A stretch of 43,634 nucleotides of DNA from Clostridiales bacterium (GCA_016278505.1 JADQBQ010000025.1:1-43634), one strand, 5' to 3'; positions 1 to 8,277 are shown, numbered from the stretch's first letter. The notes: a model not told the origin generated them from the letters alone. Numbers and translations are program-made.

Positions 1-60
1 GAGCGGCTTGGGCTCTTGACCCGGCTCAATAGCGCCTTCGAATAGTTGATCAAAAGACAT
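1..60 (-). CDS. acsB: Acetyl-CoA synthase alpha/beta subunit AcsB, N-terminus only
   Basis: The first 20 codons of a minus-strand gene that runs off the left edge of the window. The peptide starts MSFDQLFEGAIEPGQEPKPL, which resembles the N-terminus of acetyl-CoA synthase as I recall it from Moorella (FDKIFEGAI..G.EP). A strong ribosome site (AGGAGGAG) lies just upstream of the ATG, 27 bases after the stop of the CO dehydrogenase gene. AcsB condenses CO, a methyl group and CoA to acetyl-CoA at the Ni-Ni-Fe4S4 A-cluster and forms a tunnel-linked complex with the CO dehydrogenase encoded upstream. Only the first residues are visible, so the call rests on this match plus the gene order. Confidence 0.85.
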   Translation of the reverse strand, partial: MSFDQLFEGAIEPGQEPKPL

Positions 61-87
61 TAGGACTCCTCCTTTCGACCCGGTCTG

Positions 88-2106
88 TTAATAACCCTGA
101 CAGAGTTCGCTTTCGTTGTTCTCGGCAGTATTCTTGTGTACGCCCAATTTCCAACCGCGGTATTCAAGGGCGCTTAGAATCTTCTTAGCAGACTCTGCCG
201 GATCCATTTCAAACATGAAGTAGCCGCCGAAAACGTCACCTGCAACCTGAGTCAGGATGCTGTAAATAAGGTCACTACCCTCTACAGGAGGCATGGCGCC
301 AACGTGTACGGGGCAGCCCATAGCCAGGAACCATGAGCCAATGGCCACAGCCTTACCGCTCATTGCTTCTGGAGCAGATGCCACGAAGGGAACCTTGGGA
401 GTGGGAACGTTCATTTCTTTAGCCATATCCATTAATAGGTCTGAACATCTGGTGTTGTCCACACATGAACCCATGTGGAATACAGCCGGCAGACCGGTGC
501 TCAGGTTAGCATTTTCGCCTATACGGGCCATGAAACTCTTTAGCCCTTCTCCGCCAAATTCTTGCACAGCTTCCGGTGTAAGGAGGCCCATCTTAGCACA
601 AGCCTGCATAGAACAGCCGGTTCCGATCACGAATACATCGTTTCTAAGGCACTCTTTGATGGTTTCCAGATGGCTGTCATCTTGAGGCCTCTTCAGGTTG
701 TTACAGCCTGCAAATACGGTAACACCCTTTAGCTCGCCGCTTTGAATGGCGTCGGTGAGTACCTTAACCGGGTTATCCGGGTTGACAGACTTAAACACTT
801 CGTAAAGCGCTTCTTTACTCCAACCGGCCACCACTTTATTAGAAATGGTAGGAATGTGTACTTTAGTGTTATCCCTATCCTTAAAGGCGTCAATGGCAAT
901 TTGAATAGCCTGCTTAGCGTTGGCCAGTGCCTTCTCGGTCTGGAAGTCAATATGGTACGCCCCAGGTATCTTTACGATCGGAGTAGTGGTGATGATCCGG
1001 GTATGGAAACACTCAGCCACGGTCCTTATGGAGGGCATAATGCACTGTACGTCTACGCACATGGCATCAATAGCTCCGGTGGCCAGTGCATATTCCTGTG
1101 AAGCAAAGGAAGTTACCAGAGGTACTCCCTGGCGCATTAGAACTTCGTTACCGGTACAGCAGATGCCCATCAGGTTGATGCCGTCAGCGCCGGCAGCCTT
1201 GGCAACATCCTCCATTTCCTGTGCTGCCTGCACGATAATTTCACTAAGAATGGGGTTATGGCCGTGCAGTACGAAGTTGACCTTTTTCTCGTCGATAACG
1301 CCCATGTTTGCTTCGCTTACTACCGGAGTAGGCGTGCCGAAAATAACATCGGAGAGATCAGTTCCTACGTGCATTCCTACGTAGTCAGCCAGAGCTACCC
1401 GAACAGCGGAAAAAATAATATTTACAGGATCGTTATCCATGCCGACGTGGGCTTGGGTTACTAGCTCAGAAATTACATTATAAACACCACTGGGCATTAC
1501 ATCGTGGCTGCGGAATTTTTCGATGCGGTCCGGAGTAACCGTTGTATTAACCCAGGTAGATTCTCCGAATCCTTTAAGACGGCTGTAATCGGCCAACGCT
1601 GCTTCAGCTAATTCCTTGGCCAATGCCATTTCTTCTTTGCCTTCTGTTGCTATACCAACGCGCTCACAAACCGCACGTAATTTTTCCGGGTCTTTTACCC
1701 CATAGTCAGGTGCATGTCCTTCTGCCGCTTCCAGCAGGGTATGAGCCATATGACTGGCGTGCTCACTGTGTGAAGCTGCGCCTGTCAGAAGCATTAGGCC
1801 GGTATGGCGGGCAGCAATTGTCCACGATGAAGCCCCGCAAATACCTCTGCTGGCGGGGCCCTCATCAGATTTAATGCGGCACGGTCCCATCATACAGAAG
1901 CGGCAGCAAAGACCTTTATAACCAAATTGGCATTGGGGCTGCTGCGCAACAGCACGGTCAAAAGCGGTAATTATGCCTTTTTCCTGTGCTATGTCGACCA
2001 TTTCAAGTACTGCCGGGTCAATAGAACGCTTTATAGACTTCGGATCAACTACCCGAGGTGCATCCGAAGGCCGGCAGGTATGGTTTACATCACTAAACCT
2101 TGGCAT
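88..2106 (-). CDS. acsA: Anaerobic Ni-CO dehydrogenase catalytic subunit (ACS-associated)
   Basis: Interconverts CO and CO2 with ferredoxin and supplies CO to acetyl-CoA synthase. The N-terminal part has the cysteine cluster CRFCMMGPCRI (B and D [4Fe-4S] clusters). Further on are the C-cluster ligand regions: VLHGHNP with the histidine, MGICCTGNE, VDVQCIMPS, FAGCNN, GTGCSMQACAKMG and MGSCVDNTRC. The length of 672 residues from the chosen start is normal for the family. I chose the ATG at 2106 because AGGAGG lies about 8 bases upstream; an 18-base longer reading from a TTG would put that ribosome site inside the gene, and homologues begin MPRF. It lies between cooC and acsB in a minus-strand operon. 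Confidence 0.97.
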   Translation of the reverse strand: MPRFSDVNHTCRPSDAPRVVDPKSIKRSIDPAVLEMVDIAQEKGIITAFDRAVAQQPQCQFGYKGLCCRFCMMGPCRIKSDEGPASRGICGASSWTIAARHTGLMLLTGAASHSEHASHMAHTLLEAAEGHAPDYGVKDPEKLRAVCERVGIATEGKEEMALAKELAEAALADYSRLKGFGESTWVNTTVTPDRIEKFRSHDVMPSGVYNVISELVTQAHVGMDNDPVNIIFSAVRVALADYVGMHVGTDLSDVIFGTPTPVVSEANMGVIDEKKVNFVLHGHNPILSEIIVQAAQEMEDVAKAAGADGINLMGICCTGNEVLMRQGVPLVTSFASQEYALATGAIDAMCVDVQCIMPSIRTVAECFHTRIITTTPIVKIPGAYHIDFQTEKALANAKQAIQIAIDAFKDRDNTKVHIPTISNKVVAGWSKEALYEVFKSVNPDNPVKVLTDAIQSGELKGVTVFAGCNNLKRPQDDSHLETIKECLRNDVFVIGTGCSMQACAKMGLLTPEAVQEFGGEGLKSFMARIGENANLSTGLPAVFHMGSCVDNTRCSDLLMDMAKEMNVPTPKVPFVASAPEAMSGKAVAIGSWFLAMGCPVHVGAMPPVEGSDLIYSILTQVAGDVFGGYFMFEMDPAESAKKILSALEYRGWKLGVHKNTAENNESELCQGY

Positions 2107-2205
2107 TAACTTCAACCTCCTCAATTCAAGAGTTGCCTACATGATTAGTTAACTCGCAAGTTTAGGCTTCCCCCAGCCAACAACTTGGAGATCTTAAAAG
2201 TGCTT

Positions 2206-2982
2206 TTAATCTCGCCTTAAATCACCTACCTCCTTTTCAATCTTTTGGCAAACATTTTCGATCTGATCCAACAATTCTCTCCCTGACTCCACTTTGTCTG
2301 GTGACTCCATTGTGTTTGCCCAAAGGATGTCGTTAAATGGTATAAATCCCAAGACGTCTCCGTCCGGGAAACTTTTTGCGATAAATTGTTTTTGTTTCTC
2401 AGATGCTATTTTATTGGCAATGATTTTAACATTTTTTATTCCCAGGTCACCGGCCATTTCCTGTACGCGGTGGGCGGTATTGATGCTATTTTTAGTGGGC
2501 TCAACCACCACTAACATCATGTCCACTCCTTTTGCGGTTCCCCTGGTTAAATGTTCTATTCCCGCTCCCATATCCATCACTACAACTTCGCCCTTATCTA
2601 AAAGCAAAGAAGAAATGAGAGCGTGTAAGAATGTATTTTCCCGGCAATAGCATTCGGAACCACCTTTTTTTACGTCTCCCATGCGGAGGAACCATACATT
2701 GCCGTGCCGATAACAGTATTCTTCTACTGCATCGTCCAGTTTGGGGTTAAGGACATAAAAGGCACCACCTCCGCTTTTGCTGCGGATTAAATCCCTCATA
2801 TCCACCACCGGTTTAATGCTTTGGGCTTCTTGATCAGGAATTCCAATGCCAGATGCCAGGCAAGCATCAGGATCAGCATCGATAGCGTAGACAGCTGAAC
2901 GCTTTGCAGCAAAAACTTTAATTAAAGCTGATGCTATGGTTGTCTTCCCCACGCCGCCCTTACCTGAAATTGCCAATTTCAT
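2206..2982 (-). CDS. cooC: CooC-type nickel-insertion ATPase for CO dehydrogenase
   Basis: 258 residues of the MinD/SIMIBI ATPase class. The deviant Walker A motif GKGGVGKTT is at residues 7-15, followed by the switch region DADPDAC, and MDMGAGIEH corresponds to Walker B. The motif ECYCREN supplies the paired cysteines (CxC) which in CooC proteins bind a metal at the dimer interface. The family matures the Ni-Fe-S C-cluster of CO dehydrogenase, and here the gene lies directly upstream of acsA, 99 bases away on the same strand. The ATG is preceded by AGGAGTGG. It is the first gene of the visible cooC-acsA-acsB operon; the 270 bases upstream hold repeated AT-rich motifs but no convincing promoter. 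Confidence 0.95.
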   Translation of the reverse strand: MKLAISGKGGVGKTTIASALIKVFAAKRSAVYAIDADPDACLASGIGIPDQEAQSIKPVVDMRDLIRSKSGGGAFYVLNPKLDDAVEEYCYRHGNVWFLRMGDVKKGGSECYCRENTFLHALISSLLLDKGEVVVMDMGAGIEHLTRGTAKGVDMMLVVVEPTKNSINTAHRVQEMAGDLGIKNVKIIANKIASEKQKQFIAKSFPDGDVLGFIPFNDILWANTMESPDKVESGRELLDQIENVCQKIEKEVGDLRRD

Positions 2983-3097
2983 ATTACCACTCCTGTCAAA
3001 TTCAACGACTAGTTGTACTCAAGTACTGTATTTATTTATCAAATAAAATTGACGAAATATTAGTATAATTCACATCATACATTTTCTACATCTCTAA

Positions 3098-3214
3098 ATA
3101 AAAATCCTTCTTCTAAATAAATTTATAAGATCTTTAATTAAAAATTGGAAACCCGTAAGATAAAAATACTTCCACATCAAGTGATCTTCGACGGAAATAA
3201 TAAAAATCCTTCTT
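3098..3214. repeat. Three AT-rich repeats upstream of cooC
   Basis: The 270-base gap between cooC and the next gene is very AT-rich. ATAAAAATCCTTCTT occurs exactly twice (3098-3112 and 3200-3214), and a near copy ATAAAAATACTTCC lies between them (3160-3173). They could be operator sites for the CO dehydrogenase operon, or simple AT-rich drift. I see no clean sigma-A promoter for cooC: the TTGACG and TATAAT near 3050 are on the plus strand and only 9 bases apart. Confidence 0.45.
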
Positions 3215-3252
3215 AGGGGCTGAAAAATTGCTGAACATATGACAGTAATTGC

Positions 3253-4347
3253 TTAGGTGAAAAATAAGAAACGTTTCTTGAGGAAACGGTATTCCGCGTA
3301 AAGAATAATAACAAAAACTACAAAAAGAAAATATCCGCCAAACTTGGCTATTTTCATTTTTAGCTTCAGGCTGTCAATTTCACCTTGTTGTTTTTTGATT
3401 ACTTTTGTGTACTGTGCTTTTTCCGCGTCCAGACGGGATTGCTGCTGCTTTACTTCTGTTTGCTCCTTCTCCATTGCTTCCAGTGCTGCGGATGCTTGTG
3501 CATATGCTAGTGATAATTCCTTTACCCGCTGTTCCAATAATTTATTACGCGAAGAGCTGCCTACCGACTCGGGGTCTATAGCTTCATAAAAAACCATGCC
3601 CGCCTCCGGTGGCTCTTGGTCGTTTACGTATTTTAGTGTGGCAAAAACATCTACCAAAGAGGCGGTGGGTACATTAATACTGTCCCTAATCCCTTTTCCC
3701 TGCATTGCCGCAGGAGGGTTGCCGGTTGATCCGGTAATGGCCAGGCAAGTATCACCCGCCATATCGTTACTTTTTAAGTGGTATAATAATAGGCCTACCT
3801 GGTTGTCTAAAAGAGAGAGTGTAGGAGCTCCTTTAGATTGGTTGTCTACATTTAGTCCAGGCAAAACAATTAAACAGAATATATCCCCGGAGGAATTAAT
3901 TTCTCTTAACGCTGTCTCTATAATCCCCTTGCCTCCTGATTGGAACGGCCCGTCTTTGACAACAGAAGCACCCCGGGATAAAGAGGCTAATTTGCCACCG
4001 GTACCGTCGATTACAGCGGTTTTTACCCCGTTTTTTTTCTTGGCTGCGTAAAAACCGGTTAACGCGTTCTCTCCGGGATTTCTTTTACCTGTAAGTATTA
4101 GCGAAACTGTGCCGGCAAGGTTTTTCGGTACATTAATAACTTTTTGCACAGATGTCCCACTTTGGCACAGGTTGGTAATGTTGGGGGCTTGTGACGACTG
4201 CAGGTGTTTTTGCAGCAGCCCGTCAATAACAATAATAACCGTGCGGTCTGGATCATTTGCATCTAATTTGTTGCCGGACAGGGCTGTTACCGGCAAAGAA
4301 AAGGCGAGTATGACTGCCAGTAAACCAGATATAATTTTTTTAAACAT
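3253..4347 (-). CDS. Membrane-anchored alkaline-phosphatase-fold (phosphodiesterase-like) protein
   Basis: 364 residues. Residues 1-24 are a signal peptide (basic MFKK then a hydrophobic stretch). From about residue 33 the sequence TVIIVIDGL...APNITNLCQSG resembles the start of type I phosphodiesterase / alkaline phosphatase superfamily proteins. NVPKNLAGTVSLILTG and LAITGSTGNPP fit later parts of that fold, but the usual metal-binding set is not all visible, so activity is uncertain. Residues about 270-330 are a charged coiled coil (LEAMEKEQTEVKQQQSRLDAE region), followed by a C-terminal transmembrane helix. The domain should therefore lie outside the membrane, tethered at its C-terminus. 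It stands alone between cooC and a phasin-like gene, with a GGGGAGG ribosome site. Substrate unknown. Confidence 0.6.
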   Translation of the reverse strand: MFKKIISGLLAVILAFSLPVTALSGNKLDANDPDRTVIIVIDGLLQKHLQSSQAPNITNLCQSGTSVQKVINVPKNLAGTVSLILTGKRNPGENALTGFYAAKKKNGVKTAVIDGTGGKLASLSRGASVVKDGPFQSGGKGIIETALREINSSGDIFCLIVLPGLNVDNQSKGAPTLSLLDNQVGLLLYHLKSNDMAGDTCLAITGSTGNPPAAMQGKGIRDSINVPTASLVDVFATLKYVNDQEPPEAGMVFYEAIDPESVGSSSRNKLLEQRVKELSLAYAQASAALEAMEKEQTEVKQQQSRLDAEKAQYTKVIKKQQGEIDSLKLKMKIAKFGGYFLFVVFVIILYAEYRFLKKRFLFFT

Positions 4348-4436
4348 TTAAAGGACCTCCCCATTTATCTATCAATACTAGTTATAATTAGGGATGTCCT
4401 TAAAATATGCCAATAATTGTACCATTTTCCTTTTAC

Positions 4437-4757
4437 TTAATCAGTACGGTCCTTGTGAACCTCTGACGAGAGCCTTTTTTCTAGCTGAGAAATTCTTTCC
4501 GATATTTCTTCCAGCTCCTTCTTGGTGATCAAGTTCATATCATTCTTTATCCTGTCAAATTCAGTACGGATGGTCTTTTTCAGTACATCTCTTTCTTGCT
4601 CGCCTCGTTCCATCAAGTCATCTAATACTGACTCGGCGTCTTCTCCCTGTACTTGCCCTTTTTTCACCATCTCATTAACTACCTGCTCCGCTTTTTCTCT
4701 AGTCAGGGCAAATGCACCAATACCTGCCAGCATCATTTTTTGGGCGAAGTTACGCAT
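4437..4757 (-). CDS. Phasin-like coiled-coil protein
   Basis: 106 residues with no enzyme motifs. A short hydrophobic N-terminal segment (LAGIGAFALT) is followed by a long, highly charged helix (EKAEQVVNEMVKKG through ISQLEKRLSSE) that should form a coiled coil. The pattern matches the small polyhydroxyalkanoate granule-associated / phasin-superfamily proteins of Clostridia, which often occur without any polymer synthase gene, and none is seen here. The start is supported by GGAGGTG about 9 bases upstream. The role in this organism cannot be inferred; granule binding is only one possibility. Confidence 0.65.
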   Translation of the reverse strand: MRNFAQKMMLAGIGAFALTREKAEQVVNEMVKKGQVQGEDAESVLDDLMERGEQERDVLKKTIRTEFDRIKNDMNLITKKELEEISERISQLEKRLSSEVHKDRTD

Positions 4758-5041
4758 GAAAGTAGCACCTCCGAAAAAGTTATATTTATACTTTTCTAGC
4801 TAAGGAAAGTATAACACAAAAGTTAAAAGATTATAGGTGAACAGTAATTCTTGTTCTGATGTATATTTAGGGCAAATTCGGCAAAAATATAAATACTCCG
4901 CTTTGGTGAGTTCTATCTCTCCCCGTCCAGCGCAAGCTGGACCTTTTTTTTTACGAAAATGCCCGGGATATATAGGATTTTTGATGCGTTCTTTTAGTAA
5001 TGTTTTTTGATATGAAAACATCTTAGGGTATTCCTTTTGGG

Positions 5042-5262
5042 AAAACATTTGGGGTATTTCTTTAGGGTCGTTTTCTGACAGGATTTACAGGATTGGCAGG
5101 ATTTTTCTTGAGCAGGATCACTACTTTGAGAGCGTAGATAATTCTATCCGTCATTGCATAAAGAAAAATTCCATTGCCAGATAAACTTCATTGTGTATCC
5201 TATTAATCCTGTAAATCCTGTAAAAAGTTTGGTTGGCCGCAAAGTACGACCCCAAATGTTTT
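5042..5262. repeat. MITE-like inverted-repeat element with CAGGATT repeats
   Basis: A 221-base palindromic element in the gene-poor stretch 4758-5383. The outer arms are the perfect 14-base inverted repeat AAAACATTTGGGGT (5042-5055) and ACCCCAAATGTTTT (5249-5262). Inside these lie GGGTCGT and its complement, then tandem CAGGATT units (around 5077-5102) facing the inverted ATCCTGTAAATCCTG (around 5207-5221). There is no coding capacity. The rest of 4758-5350 holds nothing else I can support; an 82-codon frame across 4800-5048 looks fortuitous. Confidence 0.7.
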
Positions 5263-5349
5263 TTTGCGGATATAAATTTTCATTCTAGTTTGTGTATATG
5301 GTTCATGTGAGTTTTGACATAAATCGGGTACAAAGAATATAAGGGATGT

Positions 5350-5380
5350 AAAAAAACCCCAAAGACAATGCCTTGGGGGT
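5350..5380 (-). terminator. Rho-independent terminator after tRNA-Leu
   Basis: On the minus strand CCCCAAGG, a short loop and CTTTGGGG are followed by a run of seven T, starting 4 bases after the tRNA-Leu CCA end. Confidence 0.85.
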
Positions 5381-5383
5381 GAA

Positions 5384-5471
5384 TGGTGCGGCAGAGAGGA
5401 CTTGAACCTCCACGAGCATTGCGCTCATAAGAACCTGAATCTTACGCGTCTGCCAATTCCGCCACTGCCGC
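5384..5471 (-). tRNA. tRNA-Leu (anticodon CAG)
   Basis: 88 bases including an encoded CCA. The acceptor stem is GCGGCAG paired with CTGCCGC, the anticodon stem TAAGA/TCTTA encloses TTCAGGT, giving CAG, and a long variable arm follows, as expected for a class II tRNA. It has its own promoter and terminator and is transcribed alone. Confidence 0.96.
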
Positions 5472-5525
5472 ATATTCTATTGATCAACCGATGCTCACAA
5501 GCTGTGGTCACCAACGACAAATAAT

Positions 5526-5554
5526 ATATTAACATACCTCATAACCTTTGTCAA
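5526..5554 (-). promoter_or_regulatory. Sigma-A promoter of tRNA-Leu
   Basis: Minus strand: -35 TTGACA (5549-5554), exactly 17 bases, -10 TAATAT (5526-5531), about 55 bases upstream of the tRNA 5' end. Confidence 0.8.
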
Positions 5555-5647
5555 TAAACCACTAAAGGAGACAATTTACAAGGCCTTGCAGCAAGAAAAA
5601 ATGCCTCCGGAGTAACCCCCGAAAGCAATGGAAAACTTCTTTTTAAA

Positions 5648-5890
5648 TTAGTTAGCCTGGGCTGCTTGATATTCAGGGTTTGGTATGCGGGAAATAGCGT
5701 CTACGGGGCAAGCCCTGTAGCAACGACCGCAGCGTTTGCAATTATTCAGGTCAATAGCATAATTTACAGTGTCGTCAACGTATACTGCATCGTCAGCGCA
5801 TTCCCATTCACAAGCGGCACATGCCATACATGAATCAGCATCAAGAATGAAGTTAAACTTAGGGATCTTTTTTTTCTTTTCATCAGCCAA
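5648..5890 (-). CDS. Small 4Fe-4S-type ferredoxin
   Basis: 80 residues, soluble. It has two cysteine clusters. The first is CMACAACEWEC, followed in place of the usual CP by ADDAVYVDD; the second is the classic CKRCGRCYRACP. This suggests two [4Fe-4S] clusters, the first with irregular ligand spacing. The start is a TTG at 5890, fixed by AAGGAGG 9 bases upstream; the protein then begins MADEKKKK. It stands alone between tRNA genes. As a low-potential electron carrier it could serve the CO dehydrogenase or hydrogenase encoded or matured nearby, but nothing in the sequence links it to one partner. Confidence 0.88.
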   Translation of the reverse strand: MADEKKKKIPKFNFILDADSCMACAACEWECADDAVYVDDTVNYAIDLNNCKRCGRCYRACPVDAISRIPNPEYQAAQAN

Positions 5891-6046
5891 AGCGCGCTTC
5901 CTCCTTTTGCAATAGATTACTTTACCAAAAGCTTTCTACAGTCTCCATATAAAATCCTGCCGGTAAATGTGCAAATATTTCATAAAATAAATATTTTCAT
6001 ACTAGGCAGAATATTGTTAAGGCCACTAATAAGGGAGGATTACTCT

Positions 6047-6193
6047 ATGGTAAGAAAAATACAGGGAGTGGTAAAGAATTACGGTAAGCAGCGCACCACG
6101 GAATCAGGGTATAGACCGGTCTGGGATATGGGGCAGGCAGGTAGAATCAAGAAACGCCAGAGAATGACGGGTGTTGACAGGCCTAGTACTTAG
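6047..6193 (+). CDS. Small basic protein, 48 residues, unknown
   Basis: An isolated plus-strand frame starting ATG with AAGGGAGG 8 bases upstream. The product MVRKIQGVVKNYGKQRTTES... is rich in Arg and Lys, has no cysteine and no membrane segment, and I do not recognise a family. It lies in the gap between the ferredoxin and the tRNA operon, with its 3' end about 35 bases from the tRNA operon terminator on the other strand. The strong ribosome site and well-formed short frame make it a plausible real gene. Confidence 0.5.
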   Translation: MVRKIQGVVKNYGKQRTTESGYRPVWDMGQAGRIKKRQRMTGVDRPST

Positions 6194-6227
6194 TGCTTTA
6201 TGTACTTCACAACAGCTTATAGTCATC

Positions 6228-6260
6228 AAAAAAACCCCCGTGGAATTTCCACGGGGGTTT
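6228..6260 (-). terminator. Terminator of the four-tRNA operon
   Basis: Minus strand: near-perfect CCCCCGTGGAA / TTCCACGGGGG hairpin followed by seven T, directly after the CCA end of tRNA-Gln. Confidence 0.92.
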
Positions 6261-6335
6261 TGGCTGAGGTGGCAGGATTTGAACCTGCGCATCCCGGGAC
6301 CAAAACCCGGTGCCTTACCGCTTGGCTACACCCCA
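6261..6335 (-). tRNA. tRNA-Gln (anticodon TTG)
   Basis: 75 bases with encoded CCA. The acceptor stem TGGGGTG pairs with CACCTCA including one wobble; the anticodon loop TTTTGGT gives TTG. It is the last member of the Pro-Glu-Tyr-Gln operon. Confidence 0.95.
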
Positions 6336-6340
6336 GCGAT

Positions 6341-6427
<87 letters not shown>

Positions 6428-6433
6428 TATATA

Positions 6434-6509
6434 TGGTGACCCCACCGGGATTCGAACCCGGGTTACCGCCGTGAAAGGGCGGTGTCTTAAACCGCTTGAC
6501 CATGGGGCC
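6434..6509 (-). tRNA. tRNA-Glu (anticodon TTC)
   Basis: 76 bases with encoded CCA. Acceptor GGCCCCA pairs with TGGGGTC with wobble at the end; the loop CTTTCAC gives TTC. Glutamyl-tRNA is also the substrate of HemA, the first heme-pathway enzyme encoded later in the window. Confidence 0.95.
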
Positions 6510-6522
6510 TTGCTTGATATTT

Positions 6523-6600
6523 TGGTCGGGATGGAGGGATTCGAACCCCCGGCCTCTTGCTCCCAAGGCAAGCGCGCTAGCCAAGCTGCGCTACATCCCG
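6523..6600 (-). tRNA. tRNA-Pro (anticodon TGG)
   Basis: 78 bases with encoded CCA. Acceptor CGGGATG/CATCCCG, anticodon loop CTTGGGA giving TGG. First gene of the tRNA operon. Confidence 0.95.
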
Positions 6601-6620
6601 TCATTTCGAACGCGAGATTT

Positions 6621-6649
6621 ATTATACCGAAAATGAACAGAAGTGTCAA
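6621..6649 (-). promoter_or_regulatory. Consensus sigma-A promoter of the tRNA operon
   Basis: Minus strand: TTGACA (6644-6649), exactly 17 bases, TATAAT (6621-6626). Both hexamers are perfect, about 20 bases upstream of tRNA-Pro. Confidence 0.93.
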
Positions 6650-6658
6650 GCGACCATG

Positions 6659-7066
6659 CTATGAAATATTTGCTATTTTAACATAAACATTTCTGTTCCT
6701 TGGCCCGTCGAATTCACAAAAATAAATTCCCTGCCAGGTACCCAAAAGCAGTTTTCCTTCGTTTATAATTACGGAGCAGCTGCTTCCCAGTAGTGACGCT
6801 TTTATATGAGCTGCGGAATTGCCTTCTATGTGTTTAAAAAAATTATTTTCCCATGGTATTAATTCCTCTAGCTGCTTAATAATATCCCTTTGCACCGTTT
6901 GATCAGCATTTTCGTTAATGGTAATTGCAGCTGTTGTATGAGGTACATAAATATAACATATACCCTCTTCTATATCCGTGTTGGAAACCATTTTAGTGAG
7001 GTCTCCTGTAATATCAATAAACTGTGAGTGTTTTTTAGTCTGAACGCTTAAAATCCGGGGTGACAT
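6659..7066 (-). CDS. YjbQ/UPF0047 family protein
   Basis: 135 residues from the ATG at 7066. The family signature VPHTTAAITINENAD is near residues 42-56, followed by HIEGNSAAHIKASLLG and GTWQGIYFCEFDGPRNR, the glycine-rich end typical of YjbQ. Members form small trimeric barrels, and E. coli YjbQ shows weak thiamin-phosphate synthase activity; the physiological role is unsettled. I chose the ATG at 7066 because GAGGAG lies upstream; a TTG 27 bases earlier would overlap the preceding gene and encode residues not seen in the family. It follows the SLOG gene closely, probably in one transcript. Confidence 0.88.
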   Translation of the reverse strand: MSPRILSVQTKKHSQFIDITGDLTKMVSNTDIEEGICYIYVPHTTAAITINENADQTVQRDIIKQLEELIPWENNFFKHIEGNSAAHIKASLLGSSCSVIINEGKLLLGTWQGIYFCEFDGPRNRNVYVKIANIS

Positions 7067-7074
7067 AAAAAAAT

Positions 7075-7560
7075 TCAACTCCTCGGGATGCAAGCTTGCA
7101 GGGCTAGATTCACTGCTTCTAAAGGGGTGTTGGCATTGACAAACTGGTAATGCTTATGCGTGGGAGGATTTATGCCCCAAGTACGAAGACCGATAACAGT
7201 TTTCCCCATTTTAAGTGCCAGACCGATCTCAGATAATGTTCCTGCTCCTCCGGATATAGCAATAAGCGCGTCAGCGGAGCAGGTAATGATGGCGTTGCGG
7301 GCATCTCCCAGCCCGGTAGGTAAAACATAAGTTAGGTATTTGTTGCCTTCACAGCGATCATGGCCGGGTAATATGCCAATTACCGTTCCACCGCGACTGG
7401 CTGCGCCTATGGCCGTTCCTTCCATAACCCCGCCATGGCCTCCGCACAATATTATTGCCTCATTGTTAGCCAATTCCTCACCCACACTGATGGCCAAATT
7501 CTTTATTTCATCACTGCACCTGGCAGCTCCAATTACTCCGATATAATAAATAATTACCAC
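7075..7560 (-). CDS. SLOG / TIGR00725-type protein (LOG-like nucleotide-binding fold)
   Basis: 161 residues with a Rossmann-like fold. CGGHGGVMEGTAIGA (about residues 38-52) and SGGAGTLSEIGLALKMGK (about 102-119) match the paired glycine motifs of the LOG/SLOG superfamily, which includes nucleotide phosphoribohydrolases and nucleotide sensors. The first motif lacks the PGGxGTxxE spelling of true LOG enzymes, so catalysis is uncertain. The start is a GTG whose ribosome site (CGGAGAG) is unusually close, so the true start may lie a few codons later. It lies between rex and yjbQ on the same strand. Confidence 0.78.
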   Translation of the reverse strand: MVIIYYIGVIGAARCSDEIKNLAISVGEELANNEAIILCGGHGGVMEGTAIGAASRGGTVIGILPGHDRCEGNKYLTYVLPTGLGDARNAIITCSADALIAISGGAGTLSEIGLALKMGKTVIGLRTWGINPPTHKHYQFVNANTPLEAVNLALQACIPRS

Positions 7561-7599
7561 TCTCCGAAAAAGAGTTCCTCACTTTAAAAGGACTTAGGA

Positions 7600-8241
7600 C
7601 TAAATATTTTCCGCTTCATGAAACCCAAGGTTAAAAGTCAGTATCTCTAACTTAACTGAAAGGTCAACATTTCGAAGTTCTACGTTATCGGGGATATTTA
7701 ACGCCACCGGGGCAAAGTTTAAAATGGCCTTTAGCCCTGTTTTAACCATCAAGTCAGCCACTTCCTGAGCTGCCTTCGGCGGGACTGCAATGATACCAAT
7801 TTTGGCGTCATACTTCTCAACCATATTTTCAAAGCTATCTAACGATTGTACTTCCAAATCGCCAATTTGCTTACCCACTTTCGTTGGGTGATTATCAAAC
7901 ACGGCTTTAATGGTAAAACCACGCATGTTAAATCCTTTGTAGGTGCATAACGCAAAGCCTAAATTTCCGGCTCCCACCAGTAGTAAGGACCAGGACTTAT
8001 CTAATCCTAAAATCCTAAGTGTATATTTCATTAGATCTTTTACATTGTAACCCACACCCCGGGTGCCGAATTCCCCAAAGTAGGCCAGGTCCTTTCTTAC
8101 CTGAGCCGGGCTAACTCCTACACCTTCCGCAATATCGCCTGAGGATACTGTGGTAACTCCATTTTTATCAAGACGTTCTAAAAATCGGGAATAAATAGAC
8201 AAACGGGTTACCGTTGCCTCTGGAACTCTAAGGGTTTTCAC
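7600..8241 (-). CDS. rex: Redox-sensing transcriptional repressor Rex
   Basis: 213 residues, usual for Rex. The N-terminal winged helix includes [21 protein letters not shown] and [12 protein letters not shown]. The Rossmann NAD(H)-binding part has [12 protein letters not shown], and the C-terminal helix for domain swapping ends FHEAENI. Rex binds DNA when NAD+ is high and releases it when NADH rises, controlling fermentation, hydrogenase and respiratory genes. The start is a GTG behind AGGAGGAG. A promoter and a possible operator precede it, suggesting autoregulation. The hydrogenase-maturase operon lies next to it, upstream with respect to transcription but ending in its own terminator. Confidence 0.97.
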   Translation of the reverse strand: MKTLRVPEATVTRLSIYSRFLERLDKNGVTTVSSGDIAEGVGVSPAQVRKDLAYFGEFGTRGVGYNVKDLMKYTLRILGLDKSWSLLLVGAGNLGFALCTYKGFNMRGFTIKAVFDNHPTKVGKQIGDLEVQSLDSFENMVEKYDAKIGIIAVPPKAAQEVADLMVKTGLKAILNFAPVALNIPDNVELRNVDLSVKLEILTFNLGFHEAENI

Positions 8242-8277
8242 CGGTCTCTCCTCCTTAAACCTATTTACTCACTTATT

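Noticed and set aside
3050-3070. TTGACG and TATAAT near cooC as a promoter
   Set aside because: They are on the plus strand with only 9 bases between them, and no gene follows.
4800-5048. An 82-codon minus-strand frame
   Set aside because: No ribosome site, no family resemblance, and its 5' end lies in the palindromic element; reads as chance.
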